A stretch of 64,000 bases of DNA, from NCBI GenBank assembly GCA_946886365.1, contig CAMPIM010000001.1, positions 55,893 to 119,892 of the forward strand. Reading direction: 5' to 3'. Source of the stretch: an uncultured Novosphingobium sp. Its GTDB lineage: Bacteria; Pseudomonadota; Alphaproteobacteria; Sphingomonadales; Sphingomonadaceae. Of this stretch, positions 30,997 to 40,270 are shown piece after piece. Numbering within the stretch: position 1 is the first letter of the stretch; each line of letters begins with the position of its first letter. The notes beneath the pieces were generated by a model. It ran no database searches. It had not been told where the DNA came from and was given only the letters and a program-made list of their open reading frames with translations. A program made the position numbers and the translations under genes.

Positions 30997-31962
30997 TCAG
31001 CCTGCGCGGCCGATGATGCGGCCCGCAAAGGCGACGATGCGGTCCAGCGCAAAGCCCACCAGCCCGATCCAGATCAGCGCCACGATGGTGTCGGTTAGCA
31101 GCGAACTGTTGTAACTGTCCCAGATGAAGAAGCCGACGCCGGTGCCGCCCTGCACCATTTCAGCCGCCACAATGGCGAGCCAGCTCATGCCGACGCCGAT
31201 GCGCAGGCCGGTGAACATGTGCGGGACCGTGGCGGGCAACATGATGCAGGTGAAATATTCGATTGGATTGAGCGCCAGCACCTTTGCGACGTTGCGATAG
31301 GCCGCCGGAATGGTTTGTACGCCCGCGGCCGTATTCAGGATGACCGGCCAGATCGCGGTGATGAAGATCAGGAAGATCGCCGAGGGCTGCGCCTGCTGGA
31401 AAATGGCGAGGCTGATCGGCAGCCATGCCAGCGGCGGTACTGTCCGCAACACCTGAAACAGGGGATCGAGCGCCCGGAAGGCAAATATGCTCTGCCCAAT
31501 CAAAATGCCCAGCGCCACGCCGACGATCGAGGCCAGGCTGTAACCGATCAGCACCCGGCTGAGGCTGGTCAGCACATGCCCGGCAATGCCGACATCGCCG
31601 CCGTCTTGAATGCTGAAATGGGTGAGGCCGATGTCCACGCCCTTGAAGGGGTGGACGATCACCTCATGACTTTCCTGCCAGACCTTGAGCGGGCTGGGGA
31701 AGGTCGTGTCGGGTGAACTGCACAGCAGCTGCCAGAAGGCGAGCAACCCGACCAGCATCACCAGCGTCGGCAGAACATTGGCGGCCACGGCCCGCCCCGC
31801 CTTGACCAGCGGATGGACCGGCGCCGCGACCGGTTCGAAACTGCGGCGGGCAATCGCTTCTTCGGGATAGGTCAGGATGACCCCCAATTCGGTGGCGGCT
31901 GGAGCGGCACCGGCGGCCGAAGCCGACGGTACGCTCTTGCCGTTGGATGATGGCGAAGCCAT
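30997..31962 (-). CDS. nrtB: Nitrate/nitrite ABC transporter permease
   Basis: This 321-residue inner-membrane permease has a soluble N-terminal tail of about 75 residues and then six or so membrane helices starting at VLPTLVMLVGLLAFWQLL. The EAA-type cytoplasmic loop (IPAAYRNVAKVLALNPIEYF) contacts the ATPase, and PLAWLPISLAIFQQAQPSAIF is typical of NrtB. ATG 31962 has GAGGGAGA in front and is preferred to the TTG five codons upstream. It follows nrtA by 15 bases. Confidence 0.9.
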   Translation of the reverse strand: MASPSSNGKSVPSASAAGAAPAATELGVILTYPEEAIARRSFEPVAAPVHPLVKAGRAVAANVLPTLVMLVGLLAFWQLLCSSPDTTFPSPLKVWQESHEVIVHPFKGVDIGLTHFSIQDGGDVGIAGHVLTSLSRVLIGYSLASIVGVALGILIGQSIFAFRALDPLFQVLRTVPPLAWLPISLAIFQQAQPSAIFLIFITAIWPVILNTAAGVQTIPAAYRNVAKVLALNPIEYFTCIMLPATVPHMFTGLRIGVGMSWLAIVAAEMVQGGTGVGFFIWDSYNSSLLTDTIVALIWIGLVGFALDRIVAFAGRIIGRAG

Positions 31963-31977
31963 GGCTTTCTCCCTCAA

Positions 31978-33258
31978 TCAGACGCGCTTGATCGCCAGGC
32001 TGGCCAGATAGGCCTTGGGATTGGCGGGATTGAATGTCTTGCCGTCGAAGAATTTTTCGACGCCGCGGCTGTCACTGGCCGGACCCTTGCCCCCCAGCAT
32101 CGCGGCCGCCTTGCGCCAGATGTCGGATCGGTTGACCTTGGCGATCGTGCCCGTGGTGTCGAGCGTCATGGGCAGCTTGCCCCAGCGCTGCTCTTCGGTC
32201 AGGAACCACAGGTCATGGCTCTTGTAAGGGAAGCTGGCATAGCCGTTCCAGAACTTCATCTTGAACGGTGCATTCGGATATTTCCGCCCGTCGCCCATGG
32301 CGAAATTGCCCTGCAACCGGTCGGCAATGTCGGTGATCGGACATTTCAGATAATCGCGACCCGCGATAGCCCCGGCAAGTCGCGTGACATTGTTCGGATT
32401 GTCGGCCCAGCGCTGCGCCTCCAGCACTGCCGCCGTGATCGCGACGGCCGCGCGCGGATATTTGGCAACCCAGTCGGAACGCATCGCAAAGCTCTTTTCG
32501 GGGTGGTTCATCCACATCTGGCCGGTCGATACGGCGGTGTAGCCTAGTTGCTGCGCGACCAGCTGGTCGTTCCATGGCTCACCCACGCAGAAGGCGTCCA
32601 TTGTGTCCGCCTTCATGTTCGCGACCATCTGCGCCGGCGGAATGGTGATCAGTTCCACATCCTTGTCGGGATCGATGCCGCCCGCCGCCAGCCAATAGCG
32701 TATCCACAGATCATGCGTGCCGCCGGGGAAAGTCATGGCCATCGTGATCTTCTTGCCCGCGCCCTTGCGCTGCGCGATCACGCCCTTCATCTTGGCGGCA
32801 TTGATATCGGCCTTGGCACCCAGATATTCCTTGGACACCGAAATGCCCTGGCCGTTGACGTTGAGGCGAGCAAGAATGCTCATTGGCGTTGCCTTGCCGA
32901 TCCGGCCCAGCGTCAAAAGATAGGGCATAGGGGTCAGGATATGCGCGCCATCAATGCCGCCAGCGGCGCTGCCCAACACCAGATTGTCCCGCGTCGCGCC
33001 CCAACTCGCCTGCTTCGCCACCTGCACGTCAGGCATGCCGTATTTGGCAAAGAAGCCCAGTTCCTTGGCGATGATCAGTGGCGCCGCATCCGTCAGCGCA
33101 ATGAAGCCGAGCTTGGCCCCGGTGACTTCCGGCCCGGCTCCAGCAGCAAAGGCGCCGGACGGAAATGCCTGTTGCACTGCGGCAAACAGGGCCGCGGTTC
33201 CGGTCGTCTTGAGCAGCCCGCGCCTGCTGACGCCATTCGGATTGTCCACCTCTGCCAT
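31978..33258 (-). CDS. nrtA: Nitrate/nitrite ABC transporter substrate-binding protein
   Basis: This 426-residue periplasmic binding protein starts with a twin-arginine signal (SRRGLLKTTGTAALFAAV, residues 11-28), so it is exported folded by Tat. The mature part has LGFIALTDAAPLIIAKELGF, a NrtA hallmark, followed by WGATRDNLVLGSAAGGIDGAHI, AFCVGEPWNDQLV and WMNHPEKSFAMRSDW. The start at 33258 has GGAAGGAATTTGGGGA in front; the frame stays open to 33540, but that part is the leader described below. First gene of nrtA-nrtB-nrtD-porin. No nasST or nitrate reductase is in the window. Confidence 0.92.
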   Translation of the reverse strand: MAEVDNPNGVSRRGLLKTTGTAALFAAVQQAFPSGAFAAGAGPEVTGAKLGFIALTDAAPLIIAKELGFFAKYGMPDVQVAKQASWGATRDNLVLGSAAGGIDGAHILTPMPYLLTLGRIGKATPMSILARLNVNGQGISVSKEYLGAKADINAAKMKGVIAQRKGAGKKITMAMTFPGGTHDLWIRYWLAAGGIDPDKDVELITIPPAQMVANMKADTMDAFCVGEPWNDQLVAQQLGYTAVSTGQMWMNHPEKSFAMRSDWVAKYPRAAVAITAAVLEAQRWADNPNNVTRLAGAIAGRDYLKCPITDIADRLQGNFAMGDGRKYPNAPFKMKFWNGYASFPYKSHDLWFLTEEQRWGKLPMTLDTTGTIAKVNRSDIWRKAAAMLGGKGPASDSRGVEKFFDGKTFNPANPKAYLASLAIKRV

Positions 33259-33394
33259 TCCCCAAATTCCTTCCCTGTTGCGCGCTCCGGCTGCACGAAA
33301 GGCGCAGCCCACCATCGCCGGAAATGCGTTCCGGCGTTTGAAGATGATGTTGAGAACCGCTTGGCAGCGTCGAGGCCGCCAGCGGAAAACCAAT

Positions 33395-33532
33395 AAAAAA
33401 GCCGCCAGGATAGAGGTCGATCGACCTATCCGGGCGGCGTCATTGCCGTGCAGATCCATTCCAGGATCAAAGTTAAACCCTGCCGTCATCGGCTCGGTTG
33501 AACTTATGGATCGAAGCGCCCCTGCTTCGATC
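33395..33532 (-). promoter_or_regulatory. nrtA leader: tandem hexaloop hairpins and an intrinsic terminator (ANTAR-type antitermination candidate)
   Basis: Read on the minus strand, hairpin P1 (33532-33509) is a perfect 9-bp stem GATCGAAGC/GCTTCGATC with the six-base loop AGGGGC. A second small hairpin P2 (33448-33435), CGGC/GCCG, has the six-base loop AATGAC. Both loops carry A at position 1 and G at position 4, the known ANTAR-protein signature. The 3' arm of P2 is also the first arm of a long stem (33438-33401, GCCGCC...GGCGGC) followed by six T (33400-33395), a textbook terminator. P2 and the terminator exclude each other, as in nas and eut leaders where NasR/NasT or EutV binding prevents termination. 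The roughly 60-base gap between P1 and P2 is longer than usual. Confidence 0.75.
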
Positions 33533-33614
33533 AAAAGCAAGCTGTCATCGATTCATGGGAGTCGCAAGCATTTTTTTTGCGCTGCACAAATTTAATTCGA
33601 TCCTTGTCTTCCGC

Positions 33615-35018
33615 TTAGACGAGGAGGACATAGGCCGCCCCCAAGCCAGCGCATGTGAACAGGACCGGGATCATGCCGACCTCCAAGCGGAAGACGGCGA
33701 TCGCTGCGCCCACCGCCAAGACAAGTGCAGGAAGGTTCAGCGACGCCAGAACGGGCATATCGAAACTGCTGCCCAGGAGATGGATGGGCCGTACTTCGCG
33801 GAAAAGGGTATGGATCGCAAACCACAGCGCCAGGTTCAGGATGACCCCGACCACGGCGGCAGTGATTGCGCCAAGAGACGCCGAAAGTGCCCGGTTCCCT
33901 CTCAGCCCTTCGACAAAGGGCGCACCCGCGAAAATCCAAAGGAAGCAAGGCACGAACGTAACCCAGGTGGTGAGGATTGCCCCCAGCGTTGCCGCCACGA
34001 GCGGGTTCAACCCGGTCGCTTCGCGAAATGCCGCGAGGAAGCCGACGAACTGCGTCACCATGATGAGCGGACCGGGCGTCGTTTCCGCCAGCCCCAGACC
34101 ATCCAGCATCTCGCCGGGGCGCAACCAGCCGAAGGTGCCCACCGCCTCTTGCGCCACATAGGCCAACACCGCGTAGGCTCCGCCGAAGGTCACAACCGCC
34201 ATCTGGCTGAAGAAGGCCGCGATTTTGGTGAAGACATCGTTGGGTCCCGCGAAAACGAACAGCAGGACCACGGGTGCAAGCCAGAGGAACAGCAAGGTTG
34301 TCGAAATCTTGAGCGACCAGGAAAGGTTGGGCCGGGCGTGATCCGGCAGGCCTTCGCCAAGTGCGGTGTCGCGATCATGGACAATGTTGCCGCCGCCCGA
34401 TCCGTGGCTGCCGCCGCCCCTGAACGCGGGAAGACCCGCCCGGCCGCCGATATAGCCGCCAAGTGCGGCCGCCAATATGATGACGGGGAAGGGCGCGCCC
34501 AGGAAGAAGATCGCTGCGAAAGCTGCGACCGCCATGCCCCGCATCACGTTGTTCTTGAGCGCGCGGGAGCCGACGCGAACAACTGCCTGAACGACGACCG
34601 CCAAAACAGCGGCTTTGAGGCCGAAGAAAAGGCCTTCGATCAGAGGCGCATGACCGAGCAGCACATAGATGTAGCTCAGCGCCAGGATCGCCAGGAAGCC
34701 GGGGAGGACAAACAGGGCTCCTGCGACCAACCCGCCTTTGGTCCTGTGCAACAGCCAGCCAATATAGGCCGCGAGTTGCTGCGCCTCGGGGCCAGGCAGT
34801 AACATGCAATAGTTGAGCGCGTGCAGGAAGCGTTCTTCACCGATCCAGCGTTTCTCATCGACCAGGATGCGGTGCATGACTGCGATCTGACCTGCCGGTC
34901 CGCCGAAACTCAGCGCGGCGATCCGCGCCCAGACGCGCACGGCCTCACCAAAGGCGATTCCATGATCTCGGGGCGTAACAGCGACGCCTTCGTCAAGATC
35001 GGTGATGGTGGCGCTCAT
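33615..35018 (-). CDS. chrA: Chromate efflux transporter
   Basis: This 467-residue membrane protein of the CHR family has two homologous halves, each starting with an F-G-G motif: LSFGGPAGQIAVMHRILVDE with LNYCMLLPGPEAQQLA in the first and VTFGGAYAVLAYVAQEAV with LAETTPGPLIMVTQFVGF in the second. About ten to twelve hydrophobic helices are visible. It exports chromate using the proton-motive force. The ATG overlaps the TGA of chrB, so the two are translationally coupled. Confidence 0.95.
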   Translation of the reverse strand: MSATITDLDEGVAVTPRDHGIAFGEAVRVWARIAALSFGGPAGQIAVMHRILVDEKRWIGEERFLHALNYCMLLPGPEAQQLAAYIGWLLHRTKGGLVAGALFVLPGFLAILALSYIYVLLGHAPLIEGLFFGLKAAVLAVVVQAVVRVGSRALKNNVMRGMAVAAFAAIFFLGAPFPVIILAAALGGYIGGRAGLPAFRGGGSHGSGGGNIVHDRDTALGEGLPDHARPNLSWSLKISTTLLFLWLAPVVLLFVFAGPNDVFTKIAAFFSQMAVVTFGGAYAVLAYVAQEAVGTFGWLRPGEMLDGLGLAETTPGPLIMVTQFVGFLAAFREATGLNPLVAATLGAILTTWVTFVPCFLWIFAGAPFVEGLRGNRALSASLGAITAAVVGVILNLALWFAIHTLFREVRPIHLLGSSFDMPVLASLNLPALVLAVGAAIAVFRLEVGMIPVLFTCAGLGAAYVLLV

Positions 35019-35971
35019 CGGTCGGACTTTCTTGTGCTGAAATAGGCGTGGAACTGGTTGAGCGCCTCGCTGGCGGTGGCGATGCGCTGGAGATCGTCGT
35101 CAGTCGATGCGCAAACGCCCGACAGCATGGCGCCGACGCCCACCGTTTCCGGCCGGGCGAACTTGCCGTCGCCAATGTCCAGTTCATGGATGATCTCACC
35201 GATCGCCACGAGCGCATGATCATTTATCAGGTCAGCGCGCATGAGCAGCGTCTCGAAGCTGCAACGGCCGCCTTCATGCGTGAATTCGGCATCGACCATG
35301 TCGAAGCGGAGTTCGCCCTCGACGGGATCATAATGGCGGCCGTCGACGAATTTGAACCGGGCGTTCGGGTCGATGAAGCGCCGGATCAACCAGGCGCAGG
35401 CGATGCGATCGACATGGATGCCGCTGCGCGTGATCCAGGTGCGGCCGATAAGGTCGATCGGCTGTGGCGCGTCCGCCGGTTCGGCTCGGCTCACATCGGG
35501 ATGCTGATAACGTTGGCGGTCCAGCTCCGCCAGCGCCGCCTCGGCGTCCTGACGACCATGAGCGCCAAAGAAGTCCAATCGGCTGGCCTCTTCCATCCGC
35601 TTTTGCAGGCGCGCGATATCGGCGCCGCTGGGCGGCCCCGTGTCCAGCAAACGGCGCGCGGCCTGCGCGATCTCGTCATAGTCCGCATCTCGCGCGGTAT
35701 CGAACAGCGTGCGGACGTCCAAGTCGGTCTGGCCAACCAACAGTCGGGCCTCGATGAGGGTGGCTTCGCCGCCATTTTCCGTGATCTCGGTCAGAAGCTC
35801 CCGGAACGCCGCCTCACCCTCGACCGAACGCGGAAGGACGTGGACGGCATTTTTGAGAGGAACGGCGCCAATCGCCTGCAATCGCCGCCAAATTTTCACC
35901 CGCAGATAGGGCGGCTTCGCGGGAAGCTGATGCAGAAGGGCGAGCCAAAGGCTGGTATCGGTCTGACTCAT
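35015..35971 (-). CDS. chrB: ChrB chromate-resistance protein / regulator
   Basis: This is a 318-residue protein of the ChrB family. The N-terminal part (about 1-160) reads LWLALLHQLPAKPPYLRVKI then WRRLQAIGAVPLKNAVHVLP; the C-terminal ChrB domain includes WITRSGIHVDRIACAWLIRR, FIDPNARFKFVDG and EFTHEGGRCSFETLL. ChrB is needed for chromate-induced expression of chrA in other alphaproteobacteria and probably senses chromate. It is first in the chrB-chrA operon. Confidence 0.93.
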   Translation of the reverse strand: MSQTDTSLWLALLHQLPAKPPYLRVKIWRRLQAIGAVPLKNAVHVLPRSVEGEAAFRELLTEITENGGEATLIEARLLVGQTDLDVRTLFDTARDADYDEIAQAARRLLDTGPPSGADIARLQKRMEEASRLDFFGAHGRQDAEAALAELDRQRYQHPDVSRAEPADAPQPIDLIGRTWITRSGIHVDRIACAWLIRRFIDPNARFKFVDGRHYDPVEGELRFDMVDAEFTHEGGRCSFETLLMRADLINDHALVAIGEIIHELDIGDGKFARPETVGVGAMLSGVCASTDDDLQRIATASEALNQFHAYFSTRKSDR

Positions 35972-35987
35972 GATGTATATGTATCAT
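35970..35987. promoter_or_regulatory. Imperfect palindrome at the chrB start
   Basis: ATGATGTATATGTATCAT matches its own complement at 14 of 18 positions and overlaps the chrB start codon, within an AT-rich patch that may also hold the -10 box. It could be an autoregulatory site. The role is inference. Confidence 0.3.
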
Positions 35988-36266
35988 AGAAAAGATTCAT
36001 GAGTAATAGGAATATCAAGTTCAGATATCTTGTTTCAGCGATGGCCGCCCTCCTGCGTGATTGGGAGGATTTCAGGATTGTCGTGGATCAACTGCCGAAG
36101 CAACGCCTCCTTGAACCCGTCCGTTGATCCAGTTCGACGCTCCAGTTTTTGGGTCTTTCATCCGCCCCTATCAGGAATGGCGCGCCGAGCGCTTGACGGG
36201 CGGGCAGGGGGCTCATCTGGGTCGCAGGCTGAAGGCAGCGTCCCTCCGCGGCGAGGCGAGGCGCAA
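35988..36266. other. Intergenic DNA between chrB and the IS5 derivative
   Basis: About 280 bases. Apart from the presumed chrB promoter at the left end, I see no gene or strong repeat. Confidence 0.35.
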
Positions 36267-36745
36267 TAAGGCCTGTGGGGATTTAAGATTCCCATTTTGG
36301 CGAAGATGTGATTCACGCTTTGGATGGATCGCTTCGTATTGACCGACGCCCAATGGGCGAAGATGGAACCGCATTGTCTGGGTAAGCCGACTGACCGAGG
36401 GCGGAGCGGGAGAAACAACCGGCTATTTATGGAGGCCGTGCTGTGGATTGTCCGGACAGGCAGTCCATGGCGCGACCTTCCTGCGGTGTTCGGTAACTGG
36501 AGCACGGTGTTCCGACGATTCCGCGACTGGCGCAAAGCCGATGTTTTCAAACCCACGTCGAAGCAAGCCCATCCCGCTCGGTAGCGAGATGTACAAGTGG
36601 CGGCATTTGATCGAAAACTTCTTCTGCAAACTCAAAGAGTTCAAGCGCATCGCCATGCGCGCCTGCAAAACAGATCAAAGCTTCGAGGCCATGATCTGCC
36701 TCCCCGCCGCCGTCATCAACTCGCGATGAATCCCCACAGGCCTTA
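36267..36745 (+). mobile_element. Internally deleted IS5-family element (479 bp, perfect 17-bp terminal inverted repeats)
   Basis: The ends are TAAGGCCTGTGGGGATT (36267-36283) and its exact complement AATCCCCACAGGCCTTA (36729-36745). The outer TAA/TTA may be target duplication. Between them lie the two ends of one transposase gene with the middle missing, so this is a non-autonomous derivative that a full-length relative could still move. Its right end supplies the stop codon of the gene at 36743. Confidence 0.85.
36324..36729 (+). pseudogene. IS5-family transposase with central deletion
   Basis: The N-terminal 75 or so residues are intact (DRFVLTDAQWAKMEPHCLGK, then GRNNRLFMEAVLWIVRTGSP and WRDLPAVFGNWSTVFRRFRD), followed by a junction near 36555. 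After it, in another frame, the C-terminus resumes with KPIPLGSEMYKWRHLIENFF and CKLKEFKRIAMRACKTDQSF and ends at VINSR, stop 36727-36729. The DDE catalytic core between them is gone, so no active transposase is made. Confidence 0.85.
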
Positions 36746-37852
36746 GGTTGCAGACCCACAATCGCCATAGTCCGGTGTAGATGTAGCTAAGCGAAACTCT
36801 TGTATTTGCTGCCACGCTAATAGTGCAAGCTCCGGAAATGCTTCGGCCCGCTCCGCTGCTTGCACGGATGACGCCGTGCCGCGGATGACGCGGCCTTTGA
36901 TGCCGTGAAAGATGGCCGCCAACCGAAAGAAATTGAACGCAATATAGAAATGGTAATTGGGAATAGAGGCTCTGCCTGTCCGCTTACAATAAGCTGCGAC
37001 ATATTCGTCCTCAGTTGGAATATTGAATGCGGCAAGGTCGACGCCGCCCAACCCCGCCACAATGTGGGGCGGCATACGATACATCATCGCGTTATAGTCG
37101 AAGTCCGCGAGCGGATTACCGAGCGTCGACAGTTCCCAGTCGAGAACGGCCACAACCCGCGGTTCCGTTGGGTGGAAGATCATATTGTCAACGCGGAAGT
37201 CGCCATGCACGATCGAGGACTCGTCGTCGGGCGGAATATTAGCGGGCAGCCATTCGATCAGTCGATCCATGTTCGGATCGCGTCCGGCCTCGACATCTCC
37301 AAGGTACTGCCGTGACCAGCGGTCGATCTGGCGTGCGAAGTAATTGCCAGGCCGGCCATATTCACCCAGCCCTACGGCGTGGTAATCAACTCCGTGAAGC
37401 TGGGCCATGGCAGCGTTCATCGCATCGAAATAGGCCGGGCGGTCGGCAACATTGACCTCTGGCAGCGTAGCATCCCAGAAGATGCGCCCTTCGACCAATT
37501 CCATGACATAGAACCATCGGCCGATCACGCTATCGTCAGTGCACAGCCCATAGACATGCGCCACCGGGAAGCCGGCTTTTTCAAGGCCGGTCAATACCTG
37601 CGCCTCGCGTTCGATCGCGTGCGCCCCGGCCAGTAACTGCCCCATAGGCTTACAGCGCAGAGCATAAGCCCGGCCAGGCGTCGTAAGCCGGTAAGTCGGG
37701 TTGGATTGCCCACCCTTGAACTGGTCAACACTCAACGGACCGGTGAAACCCGCGACATTCGACTTCATCCAGCGGGCCATCGCCTGCTCATCGAAGCCCT
37801 GACCCGCGCGTACCGGGGTCGTGCCCACATTGGACTGCGTATCGGTGCTCAT
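36743..37852 (-). CDS. Phosphotransferase-family protein (APH/ACAD10-type kinase fold)
   Basis: This 369-residue protein has the aminoglycoside-phosphotransferase fold found in ACAD10/ACAD11. [16 protein letters not shown] is the glycine-rich loop, [15 protein letters not shown] the catalytic HGD-x4-N loop, and [20 protein letters not shown] the metal-binding segment. Such proteins sit beside acyl-CoA dehydrogenases in catabolic loci; in mammals the fused form phosphorylates 4-hydroxyacyl-CoAs, so activation of a hydroxylated side chain is a fair guess. ATG 37852 overlaps the stop of the dehydrogenase (ATGA). The C-terminal residues [13 protein letters not shown] end at a TAA provided by the adjacent IS element, so the last residues may be altered. 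Confidence 0.85.
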   Translation of the reverse strand: MSTDTQSNVGTTPVRAGQGFDEQAMARWMKSNVAGFTGPLSVDQFKGGQSNPTYRLTTPGRAYALRCKPMGQLLAGAHAIEREAQVLTGLEKAGFPVAHVYGLCTDDSVIGRWFYVMELVEGRIFWDATLPEVNVADRPAYFDAMNAAMAQLHGVDYHAVGLGEYGRPGNYFARQIDRWSRQYLGDVEAGRDPNMDRLIEWLPANIPPDDESSIVHGDFRVDNMIFHPTEPRVVAVLDWELSTLGNPLADFDYNAMMYRMPPHIVAGLGGVDLAAFNIPTEDEYVAAYCKRTGRASIPNYHFYIAFNFFRLAAIFHGIKGRVIRGTASSVQAAERAEAFPELALLAWQQIQEFRLATSTPDYGDCGSAT

Positions 37853-39033
37853 TCGATATTCGCAATCGCGAAGGTGCGCTTGATTTTTTTGGCCAGCGAC
37901 CATTTATGAACTTCTGTCGGACCGTCATAAATGCGAAAAGCCCGGATTTCGCGAAAGACCTGCTCGACGACCGTATCGCGCGACACCCCCGTGCCGCCCA
38001 ATATCTGTACGCAACGGTCAGCCACGCGGTAGAGCGCCTCCGACACCGCAACCTTTGTCATAGAGCTTTCAGTCACAGCTTTGCCTCCACGGTCGAGTGC
38101 ATCGGCGCACCAGTCGATGATCAATTCACTCTGTTTGAGGTCGATCAAATTTTCCGCCAGCATAAAGCCGGCGCCTTCGTGATCGATCAGCAACTGGCCG
38201 AAGGCCTTGCGTTTGAGCGCATAGGCTGTCGCAATTTCGTTGGCACGCATAGCGCTCCCCAACCAGCGCATACAATGTGTCAGCCGGGCCGGGCTGAGGC
38301 GTATCTGTGCGTAGGCGAACCCTTCGTGCGGCGCACCGAGGATGGCGCTCGTCGGCAGGCGTAAATCGTTGATCGTGACGACCGCGTGGCCGCCCGGCAT
38401 CGAACTGTCGATCGTCTCGATCAGCCGATCGAACTTGATCGCCGGATGCGGAAGATCGACCAGAAACATGGTCGCGGTATCCTTGCCGTCGCGCACCGTC
38501 TTTGCCATCAGGATCGCGAAGGCCGCGCCTTCGAAGCCCGTCGCGAACGCCTTGCGCCCGTTCACGATCCAGTTGTCGCCGTCCTGCCGCGCCATCGTCA
38601 TCATCATCGAGGGATCGGACCCGGCGCCGCCCTCTTCCGCTGGTTCCGTCATCAGGAAGCAGGAGCGGCCGTGCCCCGCGATCAGCGGATCAAGGAAACG
38701 CGCTTTCTGCTCTGCCGTTGCGACGTGGCCCAGAAGGTAGATATTGCCCTCATCCGGCGCAGATGTGTTCAAAGCGACGGGGCCGAGCGGTGACAGGCCC
38801 GAAGCGCGCAGGATCAGTGCGGTCCCGCGGTGGGTGAAGTGAGAGCCATCTGGCCGAACATGCGGTGTCAGCAGTCCCGAAGCGATGGCCTTGGCCCGCA
38901 TCTCCTGGACCAACGCATCGGATGGCCCATGACCTCCCTGGTGATAATCCGCCTCAAAAGGGATGACGACATTCCTGACGAAAGCTTCCACCTTGCCAGC
39001 GATGATTTGCGCTTCGCCGAGATCATTTTCCAT
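37849..39033 (-). CDS. Acyl-CoA dehydrogenase family protein
   Basis: This 394-residue flavoprotein has the ACAD layout: a helical N-domain, the FAD/acyl-binding middle ([40 protein letters not shown]) and the helical C-domain ([19 protein letters not shown] [60 protein letters not shown]). It would introduce an alpha,beta double bond into an acyl-CoA, feeding electrons to ETF. It is closest in appearance to ACAD10/11-type enzymes, in line with its kinase-fold neighbour. Several starts are possible; ATG 39033 has AGGAA nine bases upstream and was chosen over GTG 39051 and ATG 39039. Confidence 0.9.
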   Translation of the reverse strand: MENDLGEAQIIAGKVEAFVRNVVIPFEADYHQGGHGPSDALVQEMRAKAIASGLLTPHVRPDGSHFTHRGTALILRASGLSPLGPVALNTSAPDEGNIYLLGHVATAEQKARFLDPLIAGHGRSCFLMTEPAEEGGAGSDPSMMMTMARQDGDNWIVNGRKAFATGFEGAAFAILMAKTVRDGKDTATMFLVDLPHPAIKFDRLIETIDSSMPGGHAVVTINDLRLPTSAILGAPHEGFAYAQIRLSPARLTHCMRWLGSAMRANEIATAYALKRKAFGQLLIDHEGAGFMLAENLIDLKQSELIIDWCADALDRGGKAVTESSMTKVAVSEALYRVADRCVQILGGTGVSRDTVVEQVFREIRAFRIYDGPTEVHKWSLAKKIKRTFAIANIE

Positions 39034-39090
39034 CAACATGTGTTCCTGCACATGGCTGGACGGAAGGACTGCCTATTGCCCTGTTGGACC

Positions 39091-40260
39091 TCACAGCGCC
39101 TCGATCCCAACTCTCAGTGCATTGAGGAAAGCGATGACGGGGCCTCCGTCGATCGCGCGGTGGTCGAAGGTCAGTGAAAAACAGACCATCGGCTTAACCG
39201 CCACTATCCATTCACCGTCTACCATCGCTGCGCGAGGCGAGTGAACGATACCGCCCACGCCCAGCAGCGCAACTTGCGGAACATTCAGCAAGGCTTCGGC
39301 GCGCATGACAGGCCCGACAGAGCCGGGATTGGAGATCGTAAACGTTCCACCTTCCAGATCTGCCTGCCTGACCGACCCGGCCCGGACGCTCTCCGCCAAT
39401 GCGGCGATTGCCTGAGTGAGTGCCATCGGGTCTTGCTGTTCCGCGTTACGGATCACCGGCACTATCAGGCCGTCTTCCGCATCGACCGCGATCCCCAGAT
39501 TGACCGTTGGCCAAAGCGACAGTCCCTGCTCGCCCCAAGTCGCATTTAACTTTGGATGTTCGAGGATGGTTGTCGCAGTGACATGGGCGATATAGCCCAG
39601 AATGGAAGGCGTGGGTTGCCCCGCCTCTTTCAAGGCGGCGCGCCTCGCGAACAGCGCCGAAAGATCGATCTGCATATCCGCCGTCAACGAAGGCACCGCT
39701 GCCGCTTTCGTCAGCGTTTGGGCAATGGCCTTGCGCCGCATCGAGTGTGGGGCGAGCGTCGACCGATCGCCGCCGCCAGCGGCAAGAACATCGTCCTGCG
39801 TGATTTTGCCGCCGGGTCCGGTTCCGGTCACCGCCGACAGGTCAACGCCATGATCCTTTGCAAGTTTGCGAACCAGCGGGCTTATCCGTCCTGCAATGTC
39901 TTTCATGTCAGTCGGGTCAGCCGTTGCGGTCGAGGGTGCAACGGCCTGTTCCGCAACTGTTGCCGGGACAGCCTCATCAATTGCCGCCAGCGCCTCCGCG
40001 ATCGCGGTCGGTGACGTGCCGGGCGGAACCCAGAGGCCAACCTTGTCGCCAATCTTCATCTCGTCGTCTGCCCGACCGATCTGTCGGGCGAGTATCCCGG
40101 CCTCGACCGCTTCGACTTCCGTTGCGGTCTTGTCCGTCTCCACCTCGTAGAGGATATCGCCTTCTTTGAAACTGTCGCCTTCCGAAATTCGCCATTCAAG
40201 GATCTTGGCATTCTCTACCGAGCCCATTTGCGGAATGTTGAGGGTGTGTAGAATGGACAT
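39091..40260 (-). CDS. Dihydrolipoamide acyltransferase (E2) of a 2-oxo-acid dehydrogenase
   Basis: This 389-residue E2 has one N-terminal lipoyl domain with the lipoylated Lys44 in EVETDKTATEVEA, a peripheral-subunit-binding domain (RISPLVRKLAKDHGVDLSAV, GTGPGGKITQDDV, about 125-165), and a C-terminal catalytic domain ending with the active-site His in TFDHRAIDGGPV. It transfers the acyl group made by E1 to CoA. Translation from ATG 40260 is preferred because GAGGA lies seven bases upstream; ATG 40266 is too close. It is the third of three collinear genes encoding E1alpha, E1beta and E2; no E3 is encoded in the window. Confidence 0.92.
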   Translation of the reverse strand: MSILHTLNIPQMGSVENAKILEWRISEGDSFKEGDILYEVETDKTATEVEAVEAGILARQIGRADDEMKIGDKVGLWVPPGTSPTAIAEALAAIDEAVPATVAEQAVAPSTATADPTDMKDIAGRISPLVRKLAKDHGVDLSAVTGTGPGGKITQDDVLAAGGGDRSTLAPHSMRRKAIAQTLTKAAAVPSLTADMQIDLSALFARRAALKEAGQPTPSILGYIAHVTATTILEHPKLNATWGEQGLSLWPTVNLGIAVDAEDGLIVPVIRNAEQQDPMALTQAIAALAESVRAGSVRQADLEGGTFTISNPGSVGPVMRAEALLNVPQVALLGVGGIVHSPRAAMVDGEWIVAVKPMVCFSLTFDHRAIDGGPVIAFLNALRVGIEAL

Positions 40261-40270
40261 TGGCATTTCC

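Noticed and set aside
32548..33396. Plus-strand open frame opposite nrtA
   Set aside because: Shadow frame of a conserved gene, no motif, no ribosome site.
33453..33468. GATCC/GGATC hairpin with six-base loop TGGAAT as the second ANTAR hairpin
   Set aside because: The loop lacks A1 and G4 and it does not overlap the terminator arm, unlike the CGGC/GCCG hairpin.
33259..33540. Upstream in-frame extension of nrtA
   Set aside because: It would cover the terminator and hairpins; the Tat signal and a good ribosome site fix the start at 33258.
35048..35989. Plus-strand open frame of 313 codons opposite chrB
   Set aside because: ChrB motifs are unambiguous on the minus strand; the opposite frame has no domain.
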